45,833 bases of DNA, from the NCBI GenBank assembly GCA_018813285.1, contig JAHJBY010000006.1, positions 1-45,833 on the forward strand. Direction: 5' to 3'. Shown piece by piece: positions 23,404-31,988 of this stretch (the first letter of the stretch is position 1; every line of letters starts with the position of its first letter). Source of the stretch: Candidatus Omnitrophota bacterium (lineage in GTDB: Bacteria > Omnitrophota > Gorgyraeia > Tantalellales > Tantalellaceae). A program made the position numbers and the translations under genes. The notes under the pieces are model-generated. The model ran no database searches, was not told the DNA's origin, and saw only the letters and a list, made by a program, of their open reading frames with translations.

Positions 23404-24176
23404 TCCTCGGCAAGATCATACAAAAAAAACGGGAAGAAGTGGATGCTAAACGGGCAAAGCTCGACTTGAACGCGCTTCGTGAGAAAACTGTTTTGGTCGA
23501 AAGCCATGGAGTATTCAAACGGAACATATCTCGAAGAGGACACATTAACCTCATTGGTGAGATCAAGAAAAGCTCACCTTCAAAAGGGATAATCCGCGGG
23601 GATTTTGATCCGGTACAGATAGCCTGGTCATATCAGGCGGCCGGGGCAAGCGCGATAAGTGTCGTGACCGACGAGAGATTTTTCGATGGCAAACTGGAAT
23701 ATGTCAAGATGGTGAAAGAGAGGGTGAGCGTTCCGGTTTTGCGTAAAGATTTTATAATAGACGAATACCAACTATATGAATCCGCGGTGATCGGAGCGGA
23801 CGCGATACTTTTGATCGCGCGCATACTGACGCAGGAGGAACTGACGGATTACCTCGCTATTGCCCGTGGGATAGGGCTGGACTGTCTGGTGGAAGTCCAC
23901 AACGAGGAAGAATTGGAGAAGGCATTAAAAAGCCATGCCGCCATCATCGGCATAAATAATCGGGATCTATCGACTTTTAGAGTCGATTTTTCAAAGACGG
24001 AGCGTCTCATAAGGCTGATCCCGGAAAACAAGGTAATAGTTTCTGAAAGCGGGATAGAGACTTATGAACAGGTGATGCTCCTAAAAAGTCTGGGGGTTAA
24101 TGCCGTTTTAATAGGTGAAACGTTCATGCGGGCGACGAATATCGGTCAGAAAGTCAGAGAGTTGATGGGAGAATGA
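23400..24176 (+). CDS. trpC: Indole-3-glycerol phosphate synthase
   Basis: A TIM-barrel enzyme, 258 residues, that closes the indole ring. IGEIKKSSPSKG holds Glu54 and Lys56, equivalent to the conserved catalytic pair; VLRKDFIID, IGINNRDL and VSESGI follow in order. It is not fused to trpF. Start ATGA overlaps trpD. Confidence 0.96.
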   Translation: MILGKIIQKKREEVDAKRAKLDLNALREKTVLVESHGVFKRNISRRGHINLIGEIKKSSPSKGIIRGDFDPVQIAWSYQAAGASAISVVTDERFFDGKLEYVKMVKERVSVPVLRKDFIIDEYQLYESAVIGADAILLIARILTQEELTDYLAIARGIGLDCLVEVHNEEELEKALKSHAAIIGINNRDLSTFRVDFSKTERLIRLIPENKVIVSESGIETYEQVMLLKSLGVNAVLIGETFMRATNIGQKVRELMGE

Positions 24177-24216
24177 TATCGGGTGTTTTTATGGAGCGTG
24201 AAGGATCGCGGGAAAA

Positions 24217-24867
24217 ATGACAAAAGTAAAAATTTGCGGATTAACAAATGCTGAAGACGCGCTTCTGGCCCGCGCGTACGGCGCCGATCTGGTGGGATTT
24301 CTTTTTGCTGACGAATCTCCCAGATTTATTGTCCCCGGCGAAGTGAAAAAGATCGTGCAGGTGCTTCCCGCGGATGTAGGCAAGGTGGGCCTTTTTAAGG
24401 ATCACACCCTGGAAGAAGTGAAAGAGAATGTGAAGTTATGCCTTCTGGATCATGTTCAGCTGCATGGGGATGAAAGCCCGGAGTTTTGCCGCCGCCTCCG
24501 GAAGATATTAAAAGCGAGTGGATCGGATGTTAAAATCATCAAAACATTCAAGGTGAAGGACAGAATTATGGGAATCCCGCCGGATGAATATGACGATGCG
24601 GATTACTATCTTTTCGATACATATCATCCGAAAATGATGGGCGGTACGGGGATCCGGTTTGACTGGGATGTTTTAGGCGAAGTAGAAGGCGGCAAACCTT
24701 TTTTTATAGCAGGAGGCCTTAAGCCGGAAAATGTCGCCGATGCGATAAGGGTGCTCTCGCCTTATGGCGTGGACGCCGCAAGCGGTGTGGAAAGATCCGT
24801 GGGAAAAAAGGACAAGGACAAAATCAAGGAGTTTATTCTAAATGCGAAAAACGCGAAAAGTACCTGA
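24217..24867 (+). CDS. trpF: Phosphoribosylanthranilate isomerase
   Basis: A 216-residue TIM barrel with the catalytic Cys7 (VKICGLT) and Asp134 (YLFDTY), plus GGTGIRFDW and [10 protein letters not shown] for phosphate binding. CGGGAAAAATG gives a modest ribosome site, 40 nt after trpC. Its last 26 nt overlap trpB. With its presence, HisA need not be bifunctional. Confidence 0.95.
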   Translation: MTKVKICGLTNAEDALLARAYGADLVGFLFADESPRFIVPGEVKKIVQVLPADVGKVGLFKDHTLEEVKENVKLCLLDHVQLHGDESPEFCRRLRKILKASGSDVKIIKTFKVKDRIMGIPPDEYDDADYYLFDTYHPKMMGGTGIRFDWDVLGEVEGGKPFFIAGGLKPENVADAIRVLSPYGVDAASGVERSVGKKDKDKIKEFILNAKNAKST

Positions 24868-26041
24868 TAATAAGGGATACTTCGGGCCGTATGGAGGAAG
24901 GTTTATTCCTGAAACATTGATGCCGGCCGTTGGGGAACTAACATCAGCTTACAATAAGGTATGCAAGACTTGGGAGTTCAGGCGGCTTCTGTCTTCATAC
25001 TTAAAAAAGTATGCCGGACGGCCTACTCCGCTTTATTTCGCGCGCGCGCTTACCGAAAAGCTTGGGGGGGCGCGAATATACCTGAAAAGAGAAGATCTGC
25101 TTCATACCGGTGCTCACAAGATCAACAATACGATTGGGCAAGCCCTTCTTGCGGTTAAAATGGGCAAGAAAAGGCTGATAGCTGAAACGGGAGCCGGACA
25201 GCATGGAGTAGCTACCGCCACCGTTGCCGCGTTATTCGGTCTTAAATGCGATGTGTATATGGGTACAGAAGATGTTCGCCGGCAGAGCCTTAATGTGTTT
25301 CGCATGAAACTTTTAGGGGCGACGGTTATCCCGGTGAAATCGGGTTCCCGTACGTTGAAAGACGCGACAAACGAAGCGATCAGAGATTGGGTGACCAATG
25401 TAGGAAATACACATTATGTTATCGGATCCGTTGTTGGCCCGCATCCTTATCCGATGATGGTAAGGGATTTTCAGTCTGTTATAGGGAAAGAGGCGCGCAG
25501 GGATGTTCTCAAAAAAGAGCACAGATTACCGGATTATCTTCTTGCTTGTGTCGGGGGAGGAAGCAATGCAATTGGTCTGTTCCACCCATTTTATAAAGAT
25601 AAGAGTGTGAAGTTTATCGGCGTCGAAGCCGCGGGGCTTGGCATTAATAGCGGACATCACTCCGCGCCTCTTAGTAAAGGGCGAACCGGTGTTTTGCACG
25701 GCAGTAAAAGTCTTCTGTTGGAGGATAAAGACGGACAGGTGCAGCTGGCGCATTCGATATCCGCCGGGTTGGATTATCCCGGGGTCGGTCCGGAACACGG
25801 GTACTACAGAGACACGGGTCGGGCGGGATATGTGTCGATCACTGATGCCGAGGCGATCGGCGGGGTAAAACTTCTGTGCGAAACGGAAGGGATTATTCCG
25901 GCGCTTGAATCAGCGCATGCGATAGCGTACTTGAAAAAACTGGCGGAAAGAACAAGGAAAAAAGATATCATCGTGGTCTCTCTGTCAGGGCGCGGCGACA
26001 AAGACTTGGATATCATAAGGGAATATGAGAGTAGTCGATGA
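24842..26041 (+). CDS. trpB: Tryptophan synthase beta chain
   Basis: A PLP enzyme joining indole to serine, 399 residues. Lys93 in [10 protein letters not shown] is the Schiff-base lysine; [12 protein letters not shown], the [13 protein letters not shown] phosphate-binding loop and LSGRGDKD are all present. N-terminal [15 protein letters not shown] identifies the TrpB1 type that partners TrpA. It overlaps trpF by 26 nt. The gap to trpA, 219 nt, is unusually long for this pair and is filled by a repeat element. Confidence 0.97.
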   Translation: MRKTRKVPDNKGYFGPYGGRFIPETLMPAVGELTSAYNKVCKTWEFRRLLSSYLKKYAGRPTPLYFARALTEKLGGARIYLKREDLLHTGAHKINNTIGQALLAVKMGKKRLIAETGAGQHGVATATVAALFGLKCDVYMGTEDVRRQSLNVFRMKLLGATVIPVKSGSRTLKDATNEAIRDWVTNVGNTHYVIGSVVGPHPYPMMVRDFQSVIGKEARRDVLKKEHRLPDYLLACVGGGSNAIGLFHPFYKDKSVKFIGVEAAGLGINSGHHSAPLSKGRTGVLHGSKSLLLEDKDGQVQLAHSISAGLDYPGVGPEHGYYRDTGRAGYVSITDAEAIGGVKLLCETEGIIPALESAHAIAYLKKLAERTRKKDIIVVSLSGRGDKDLDIIREYESSR

Positions 26042-26056
26042 CCAAAAGTCGGATCG

Positions 26057-26226
26057 TTGATACATCAGGCGGCGCCCTTAGCTATCGCGCCCCTCGCTCC
26101 GCTCGGGACTTCGCGGGACAGGCAGGACAGGCTGAACCCCGCCGTTTACGGCGGAGATGTATATGAGCCGCCTCAGTATGAATCCATACTTGGAAACCCT
26201 GGGCTTCAGCCCGGGGAGTTGAAAGG
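26057..26226 (+). repeat. Composite repeat element filling the trpB-trpA gap
   Basis: The left end TTGATACATCAGGCGGCGCC matches the reverse complement of 186-207; CCCTTAGCTATCGC matches the next stretch; one decayed 15-bp unit and two or three 9-bp units (GGGACAGGC, AGGACAGGC) follow; then hairpin 1 (26136-26154), linker GAGCCGCCTCAGTATGAAT, hairpin 2 (26197-26216) and GAGTTGAAAGG. Hairpin arms carry several unpaired changes, so this copy looks older than 2712-2831. It begins 15 nt after trpB and ends 34 nt before trpA. Confidence 0.8.
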
Positions 26227-26260
26227 ATACATAGTACATGGAAGAAAAGACGGAGAGATA

Positions 26261-27076
26261 ATGAATCGGATCGATCAGGCGTTTAAGAGATTGAGGGAAG
26301 AAGGTAAGAAGGCGTTTATACCGTATGTAACGGCTGGAGACCCGGATATGGCTGTCTCAAAGGAGATAATCGGGGCGATAGCTGACGCCGGAGCGGATAT
26401 CATCGAGATCGGGATCCCTTTTTCGGATCCGCTTGCTGACGGACCGACTATCCAGAGAGCTGGCGACAGATCGTTATCGGGCGGGTGTTCCGTCAAGAAG
26501 ATCATGAACATGGTGAAGGAACTGAGAGGTTCTATTTGTGTGCCGTTTGTTTTTATGACGTATTTTAATGTCATTTTAAGTTATGGAATAGAACGTTTTG
26601 TGGCTGACTCCTTAAAATACGGAGCTGATGGTGTTATTGTACCCGATCTTCCGCTGGAAGAGGCCGGCATGTTAATAAAAGAAGGCGCCAAACAGGATTT
26701 TTCAGTAATACTTTTATCCGCGCCGACTACTCCGATAGACAGGTTCAAGAAGATCGCCGCCAGGTCACGGGGGTTCGTGTATTATGTTTCGTTGACAGGT
26801 GTTACCGGGGCGCGAAAAACTTTTTCAGACAAAATAAGCGATAATGTAAAAAAATTTAAAAAAGTGACTTCTATGCCTGTTTGTGTAGGGTTTGGCATAT
26901 CCAAACCCCGGCATGCGGCGGAGATGGCACAGTTTGCCGACGGGGTGATAGTGGGTTCGGCGATAATCAATGTAATAGAAAAAAACATGGGTAGCAAAAA
27001 GAAGATGATCAAGGATGTAGGGAAGTTTACCAAATCTATTGCAAGGGCCGTGCATGGGGTGATAACTGAAAACTGA
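26261..27076 (+). CDS. trpA: Tryptophan synthase alpha chain
   Basis: Cleaves indole-3-glycerol phosphate to indole. With ATG 26261 the catalytic Glu49 (IIEIGIPFSDP) and Asp60 (LADGPTIQ) fall exactly at family positions, and GGAGA lies before the start. The product is 271 residues. The frame is open to 26057, but that part is translated repeat element. VCVGFGISKP and VGSAII are present near the C-terminus. The last codons (ACTGAAAACTGA region) lie in an ACTGAAA repeat, so the natural end may have been replaced by repeat sequence. Confidence 0.95.
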   Translation: MNRIDQAFKRLREEGKKAFIPYVTAGDPDMAVSKEIIGAIADAGADIIEIGIPFSDPLADGPTIQRAGDRSLSGGCSVKKIMNMVKELRGSICVPFVFMTYFNVILSYGIERFVADSLKYGADGVIVPDLPLEEAGMLIKEGAKQDFSVILLSAPTTPIDRFKKIAARSRGFVYYVSLTGVTGARKTFSDKISDNVKKFKKVTSMPVCVGFGISKPRHAAEMAQFADGVIVGSAIINVIEKNMGSKKKMIKDVGKFTKSIARAVHGVITEN

Positions 27077-27105
27077 GAACTGAAAGCCAATGAGGGCGGG
27101 AAAAC

Positions 27106-27540
27106 ATGAAGAAGCGGGTAATGGCTCTGGATGTGGGAACGAAGAGGATCGGTGTTGCTGTTAGTGATGAGATCGGCATGTTAGCCCAGGCGAGAGGATA
27201 CATCGAGAGGCTAAATGACCGGAAGGCCGTAGAAGAGATACATCTCGCCGCCGAAAAAGATGATGTGGGAAAAATAGTCATTGGTTTGCCGATAAACATG
27301 GATGGCACTTCTGGCGAACGTGCGTGTGATAGCCGCAGATTCGCCGGGAGGGTAAAGGACGCAACCTGCATTCCTGTAGTGTTATGGGATGAACGCTTGA
27401 GCACTAAAGAGGCCGAACGTGTTATGCTGTCAGCGGATGTTTCCCGCAAAAAAAGGAAAGAGGCGATCGATAAACTTGCCGCGCAGATAATACTTCAGGG
27501 CTATCTGGACGCGCGAGAAAACGGCGGAGAATATGTATAA
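27106..27540 (+). CDS. ruvX: YqgF/RuvX family nuclease (putative Holliday junction resolvase)
   Basis: An RNase H-fold protein of 144 residues, implicated in 16S rRNA 5' processing and proposed as a resolvase. MALDVGTKRIGVAVSD contains the first acidic residue (Asp9), IVIGLPINMDGTSGE the second motif and WDERLSTKEAERVM the third. GAGGGCGGG precedes the ATG. It overlaps the next gene by 8 nt. Confidence 0.92.
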   Translation: MKKRVMALDVGTKRIGVAVSDEIGMLAQARGYIERLNDRKAVEEIHLAAEKDDVGKIVIGLPINMDGTSGERACDSRRFAGRVKDATCIPVVLWDERLSTKEAERVMLSADVSRKKRKEAIDKLAAQIILQGYLDARENGGEYV

Positions 27541-28801
27541 AAAACATCAGCTCAATAATGGGCTCAAGATCATAGCTTCCCCCATGCCTCATATGAACTC
27601 TGTTTCACTGGGGATATGGATAGGAGTGGGCGGGCGATATGAGTCAGCCCGCGAGAGCGGCATTAGCCACCTTGTTGAGCATATGCTTTTCAAAGGGACA
27701 TGGATGCGAAGCGCCCGCGAGCTCAAAGAATCTGTTGAGGGCGTCGGCGGATCCCTGAACGGGTTCACCGCGGATGAGGCCACATGTTACATGGTTAAGG
27801 TTCCCTCACATCGCCTTAAATTAGGGCTGGATATTTTGACGGATATGGTTTTTAACGCCAGGTTCGACAAAGAAGATATAGATCGAGAAAAACTTGTTGT
27901 GCTGGAAGAAATAAAAATGTACAAGGACCAACCGGCTGAGCGGGTTATGGAGATACTTTGCGGGACCATGTGGCCCGCGAATGCCCTTGGGCGCCCGCTT
28001 ACGGGGACTATTGCGACTGTCAAAAGTTTTAAAAGAAACGATATCATCAAGTTCAAGGAGAATAATTATCACCCGGCTAACATGGCTGTGATCGCCTCCG
28101 GCAAACTTGCCCCGGAAACCGTTATCGAATACGCGTCAAATTTATTCAAGGGCACGCGCCGCAAAAAAGCGTCATTCGAGACCCCGAATATGGGTCAGAA
28201 ATGCTTCCGTGCCAGGTTTTCCCAGGGAGATACGAACCAGACGCATCTGGCGATGGGGTTTTATGCCGTCGCTAAAAATATGCGGGAACGGTTTGCGATG
28301 AAATTGATGAGTGTTATTCTTGGCGGTAACATGTCTTCAAGATTGTTCGAAGAACTGCGTGAAAAACACGGGTTATGTTATGATATCGGCTCCGCTTATA
28401 AACGCCACCGTGATGTGGGGGAGTTCGTGATACATGCCGGTGTGGATAATAAAAAGGCCCTGAAGGCGGTGGTGGCTATACTGGACGAGCTTCGCAAAAT
28501 CAGGGATGCAGGGGCGACCGGGGGCGAACTTTCCAGGACAAAAGAATTTGTTAAAGGGCAGTTCCAGCTGGCGCTTGAGAATACGTCGGCCCGGATGATG
28601 TGGTTTGGAGACAGGCTTATGCTTGACGGGAACATCCCATCGCCGGAGTCTATTTTGGAGGAAGTTGATCGTATCACAGGAGATGATATTAAAAAAGCTT
28701 GTGAAAGAATATTCAAAACGCAATTGATAAATCTGGCCGTGGTTGGTAAAACGAGCTTGAAAGACAAGAATCAGATGAAAAAAGCACTCGGTGCATTATG
28801 A
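27533..28801 (+). CDS. M16 family zinc peptidase (processing-peptidase-like)
   Basis: A 422-residue protein with the inverted zinc motif HLVEH (His46, Glu49, His50) and the downstream Glu in VVLEEIKMYKDQP. The C-terminal half has SRLFEELREKHGLCYDIGS, the Arg/Tyr-type substrate motif of mitochondrial-processing-peptidase-like proteins. Thus both domains lie in one chain, as in bacterial PepR/YmxG. No signal peptide is evident. GGAGA precedes the start. It is coupled by a 4-nt overlap to a site-2 protease, so a role in processing exported or membrane peptides is possible; the substrate is unknown. Confidence 0.88.
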   Translation: MYKKHQLNNGLKIIASPMPHMNSVSLGIWIGVGGRYESARESGISHLVEHMLFKGTWMRSARELKESVEGVGGSLNGFTADEATCYMVKVPSHRLKLGLDILTDMVFNARFDKEDIDREKLVVLEEIKMYKDQPAERVMEILCGTMWPANALGRPLTGTIATVKSFKRNDIIKFKENNYHPANMAVIASGKLAPETVIEYASNLFKGTRRKKASFETPNMGQKCFRARFSQGDTNQTHLAMGFYAVAKNMRERFAMKLMSVILGGNMSSRLFEELREKHGLCYDIGSAYKRHRDVGEFVIHAGVDNKKALKAVVAILDELRKIRDAGATGGELSRTKEFVKGQFQLALENTSARMMWFGDRLMLDGNIPSPESILEEVDRITGDDIKKACERIFKTQLINLAVVGKTSLKDKNQMKKALGAL

Positions 28802-29883
28802 GAAGTTCATTTAAATTGACCAGGATCTTTGACATAGACATAAGGGTGCATATAACATTTCTCCTTTTTCTATTGTTCTTTTTTGTTACGTCCGGCCCAA
28901 ACGGGGTAGTGCTGATACTTGGCATTTTTGTTTGTGTGACCATTCACGAACTTTGCCATTCACTTGCCGCTATGCATTTCGGGATAAAGGTGAAAAAAAT
29001 AATGCTTCTGCCGATAGGCGGTGTTGCTTCTATGTCCGATGAGCCAGGGAAACCGTTCCAGGAACTGGTAATAAGTCTGGCTGGCCCGATGTCGAATATT
29101 CTAATACTTTTAATATTCTATCTACCTCTGCGCATGCTTCTCGGGAACGATACGTTAATGTACCCGCTTCTGGCGATGACTGGCAAAGCCCGGTTTGCCG
29201 GCGGGTTCAGCGTGATCGCGTACATATACTGGCTTAATCTCGTACTGGCGGCTTTTAACATGTTGCCGGCTTTTCCCATGGATGGCGGAAGAGTGCTCCG
29301 GGCACTTCTATCTTATCGCATGAGCCGCAGGAAGGCGACGAATATTGCCGTTAGGCTGGGGCATGTTTTCGCTCTTTTTTTCGCGTATATCGGTATAGTC
29401 CATGGAAATATCTTCCTTCTGATAATAGCGGTGTTCGTTTATACCGCGGCCTCCAACGAGGGTTTACAGGTGAATGTCAGCGAGACAATAAGGGGTTACA
29501 CCATTAAAGATATCCTGCCGGACGATTTTATTTCTGTTTCACCGGAGACTCATCTGGGGCAAGTGTTAGAGTTCGTGTTGCACTCTCATCAGGAAGATTT
29601 TCCCGTAATGGAAAGCGGGCATTTGGTGGGTTTTCTAACAAAAAAGGACTTTATTCGCGGCCTGCATGTGAAGAACTCTGAAGCCGGTGTCAGCGAAATA
29701 ATGCGCACGGATATACCGGCGATAAGAGTGAATACGCCTTTGCATGAAGTCCGGAAACTTATGCAGCTTCATGGTACCGGTGCTATGCCGGTCATTGCGG
29801 GTGATAAAGTGATCGGCATGATCACGGCGGGAGACATAGATCGTGTATACATTACTGCCAATGATCTAACAGAGGGGATATGA
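28798..29883 (+). CDS. Site-2 protease (M50 family) with C-terminal CBS domain pair
   Basis: A 361-residue intramembrane metalloprotease. The zinc motif HELCH is at residues 50-54 in a membrane segment, and the third ligand is Asp162 in NMLPAFPMDGGRVL. About five to six hydrophobic segments cover residues 18-215. Two CBS domains (about 235-285 and 295-350) follow, resembling SpoIVFB/Rip3-type proteases whose CBS pair senses adenine nucleotides. Overlaps of 4 nt link it to both neighbours. A substrate such as an anti-sigma factor is not in the window. Confidence 0.93.
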   Translation: MRSSFKLTRIFDIDIRVHITFLLFLLFFFVTSGPNGVVLILGIFVCVTIHELCHSLAAMHFGIKVKKIMLLPIGGVASMSDEPGKPFQELVISLAGPMSNILILLIFYLPLRMLLGNDTLMYPLLAMTGKARFAGGFSVIAYIYWLNLVLAAFNMLPAFPMDGGRVLRALLSYRMSRRKATNIAVRLGHVFALFFAYIGIVHGNIFLLIIAVFVYTAASNEGLQVNVSETIRGYTIKDILPDDFISVSPETHLGQVLEFVLHSHQEDFPVMESGHLVGFLTKKDFIRGLHVKNSEAGVSEIMRTDIPAIRVNTPLHEVRKLMQLHGTGAMPVIAGDKVIGMITAGDIDRVYITANDLTEGI

Positions 29884-30527
29884 ACATGGTCGAAAAAAAA
29901 GTGATAATCGCGCCGAGTATTTTGTCGGCGGATTTTAGCAGGCTCGGAGAGGAAATAAAAGCGATAGAGACGGGAGGCGCCGACTGGGTCCATATTGACG
30001 TGATGGATGGTTTGTTCGTGCCTAATATTACGATAGGACCTCTTGTTGTGGCGGCCATCAGGCCTGTAACGAAACTTTTTTTTGATGTGCATCTAATGGT
30101 CGATAACCCTGAGGAGTACGTGGTTCCGTTCATTGACGCCGGAGCCGATATGATCACGTTCCATATGGAGGCTTGCGAGAATCCGAAAGCGATCGTGGCT
30201 AAAATAAAGAGCCACGGGAAAAAGACCGGTGTGTCCATAAAACCCGGAACAGATGTTTCGAGTTTGGACGCGATCCTGGGAATGGTAGATCTGGTGCTCG
30301 TTATGACAGTTGAGCCCGGGTTTGGCGGCCAATCTTTTATGGCTGACCAGATGGAAAAAGTTAAAGAAATACGAAAAAAATTTAATGGCCTCATACAGGT
30401 TGATGGGGGCATAAACGCCGGGACCGCGCGTATCGCGGTTTCATCCGGCGCGAATGTGCTGGTGACCGGCACTTCTGTTTTTGGCCAGGATAATTATAAG
30501 AAAGCTATCAAAGAATTAAGAGGGTGA
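29880..30527 (+). CDS. rpe: Ribulose-phosphate 3-epimerase
   Basis: A 215-residue TIM-barrel enzyme of the pentose phosphate pathway, interconverting ribulose-5-P and xylulose-5-P. APSILSADFSRLGEE, HIDVMDGLFVPNITIGP, FDVHLMV, VMTVEPGFGGQ and VDGGI are all conserved, including the metal-binding His and Asp residues. ATG 29880 overlaps the site-2 protease; ATG 29886 is a close alternative. Confidence 0.96.
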   Translation: MNMVEKKVIIAPSILSADFSRLGEEIKAIETGGADWVHIDVMDGLFVPNITIGPLVVAAIRPVTKLFFDVHLMVDNPEEYVVPFIDAGADMITFHMEACENPKAIVAKIKSHGKKTGVSIKPGTDVSSLDAILGMVDLVLVMTVEPGFGGQSFMADQMEKVKEIRKKFNGLIQVDGGINAGTARIAVSSGANVLVTGTSVFGQDNYKKAIKELRG

Positions 30528-30560
30528 TCGATACTATTTCAAACCCGGCAGGAGGTAAAG

Positions 30561-31985
30561 ATGGGAAAGATCGAATTTGGAACGGATGGATGGAGAGCGA
30601 TAATAAGCGAGGATTTCACTTTTGAGAATGTCGCGATAGTGGCGCAGGCCATTGCGGATTTCCTCAGATCTAAGAAAGACCCGATCTACCGAAAACGAAA
30701 GATAGTGGTGGGTTATGACACGCGTTTTCTTTCGGACAAATATGCCGAGATAACTGCCCGTGTTCTGGCCGCGAACGGAATTAAGACCGTTTTATCTGAT
30801 GAACCGTGCCCCACACCGGCAGTGAGCTATTACATAAAGAAGTACAAGCTGACCGGTGGAGTGATGATCACGGCCAGTCACAATCCCCCGGCGTACAATG
30901 GTGTGAAATATAAAGGGTACTTCGGTGGTTCGGCGGGAAGCGACATAATTGACGCGATCGAAGCACGTCTTTACAAAAAATCTGTCAAAGACATGCCGCT
31001 TGAAGAAGCTGTTGGTAAAGGCAAAGTGATAGTTAAAGACATCATAAGCCCGCAACTGGATTTTATAAAGAAGTACGCTGACATGAAAAAATTAAAAAAA
31101 GGAAAACTAAAAGTTCTTGTCGACTCAATGAACGGCGCTGGCGGTACATATCTTGGGGAGATCCTGAAAAACACCGGTATAAAAGTCGATTATATGTACG
31201 CGGAGAGGAACCCGGGTTTTCACGGCAGGGCACCTGAGCCCAACGTGAAACACCTGAAGGAGCTTATTTGCCGCGTAAAAAAAGGAAAGTATGATCTTGG
31301 CGTGGCCACAGACGGGGACGCGGACCGTGTTGCCATTGTTGACGCGCGCGGCGCGATCTTAACCGGCCATAAAGTTATGGCGCTTTTACTTAAACATCTC
31401 GTAGAGAACCGAAAAATGCGCGGCGGCGTCATCCAAACCGTTTGTGGAACAGGTTTGATCAATAAGATGTGCAGGGAGTACGGTTTAAAGATATACGAGA
31501 CGCCTGTTGGGTTCAAGTACATATGTGATCTGATGTATAAAAACAATATCCTGCTTGGAGGTGAAGAGACCGGCGGCATAGGTTTCAAGAACTATATACC
31601 GGAAAGAGACGGGTTTCTTTCCGCTCTTCTTATGATGGAGCTTGTCATTTCCGAGAAAAAACCACTCAAGAATATTGTCGCGGAGCTTAACAAAAAATAC
31701 GGCAACTATGTGTATGAAAGAGAGGACGTTCTTTTTCCGAGGTCAAAACGAAAAAAGATTACTAGTGGATTAAAGAAAAATCCTCTTAAAAAAGTTATGA
31801 ATAAAGAGGTTGTGGAGTTGAATGATTCGGATGGGTTTAAGTTCAGCTGTAAGGATGGGACATGGCTGCTTATCAGACTGTCAGGAACAGAGCCGAAACT
31901 CAGGATTTATAGTGAGACTCCTTCTGTAAAACAGTCACTAAAATATATTGAGTTCGGCAAAAAATACGCGTTCTCCGTAATGTAG
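30561..31985 (+). CDS. Phosphoglucomutase/phosphomannomutase family protein
   Basis: An alpha-D-phosphohexomutase of 474 residues. The phosphoserine loop is TASHNPP with Ser106; the Mg2+ loop is DGDADR at 251-256; the sugar loop is GGEETGGIGF; the phosphate-binding loop is RLSGTEPKLRIY. Whether glucose, mannose or glucosamine phosphate is preferred cannot be read here, although the sequence is not of the GlmM type in overall length and loop context. A strong AGGAGG precedes the ATG. lepA starts 3 nt after the stop. Confidence 0.9.
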   Translation: MGKIEFGTDGWRAIISEDFTFENVAIVAQAIADFLRSKKDPIYRKRKIVVGYDTRFLSDKYAEITARVLAANGIKTVLSDEPCPTPAVSYYIKKYKLTGGVMITASHNPPAYNGVKYKGYFGGSAGSDIIDAIEARLYKKSVKDMPLEEAVGKGKVIVKDIISPQLDFIKKYADMKKLKKGKLKVLVDSMNGAGGTYLGEILKNTGIKVDYMYAERNPGFHGRAPEPNVKHLKELICRVKKGKYDLGVATDGDADRVAIVDARGAILTGHKVMALLLKHLVENRKMRGGVIQTVCGTGLINKMCREYGLKIYETPVGFKYICDLMYKNNILLGGEETGGIGFKNYIPERDGFLSALLMMELVISEKKPLKNIVAELNKKYGNYVYEREDVLFPRSKRKKITSGLKKNPLKKVMNKEVVELNDSDGFKFSCKDGTWLLIRLSGTEPKLRIYSETPSVKQSLKYIEFGKKYAFSVM

Positions 31986-31988
31986 ACA

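Noticed and set aside
26057-26260. Longer TrpA starting in the repeat element
   Set aside because: Catalytic Glu49 and Asp60 fall at standard positions only with ATG 26261, and the upstream codons are repeat sequence.
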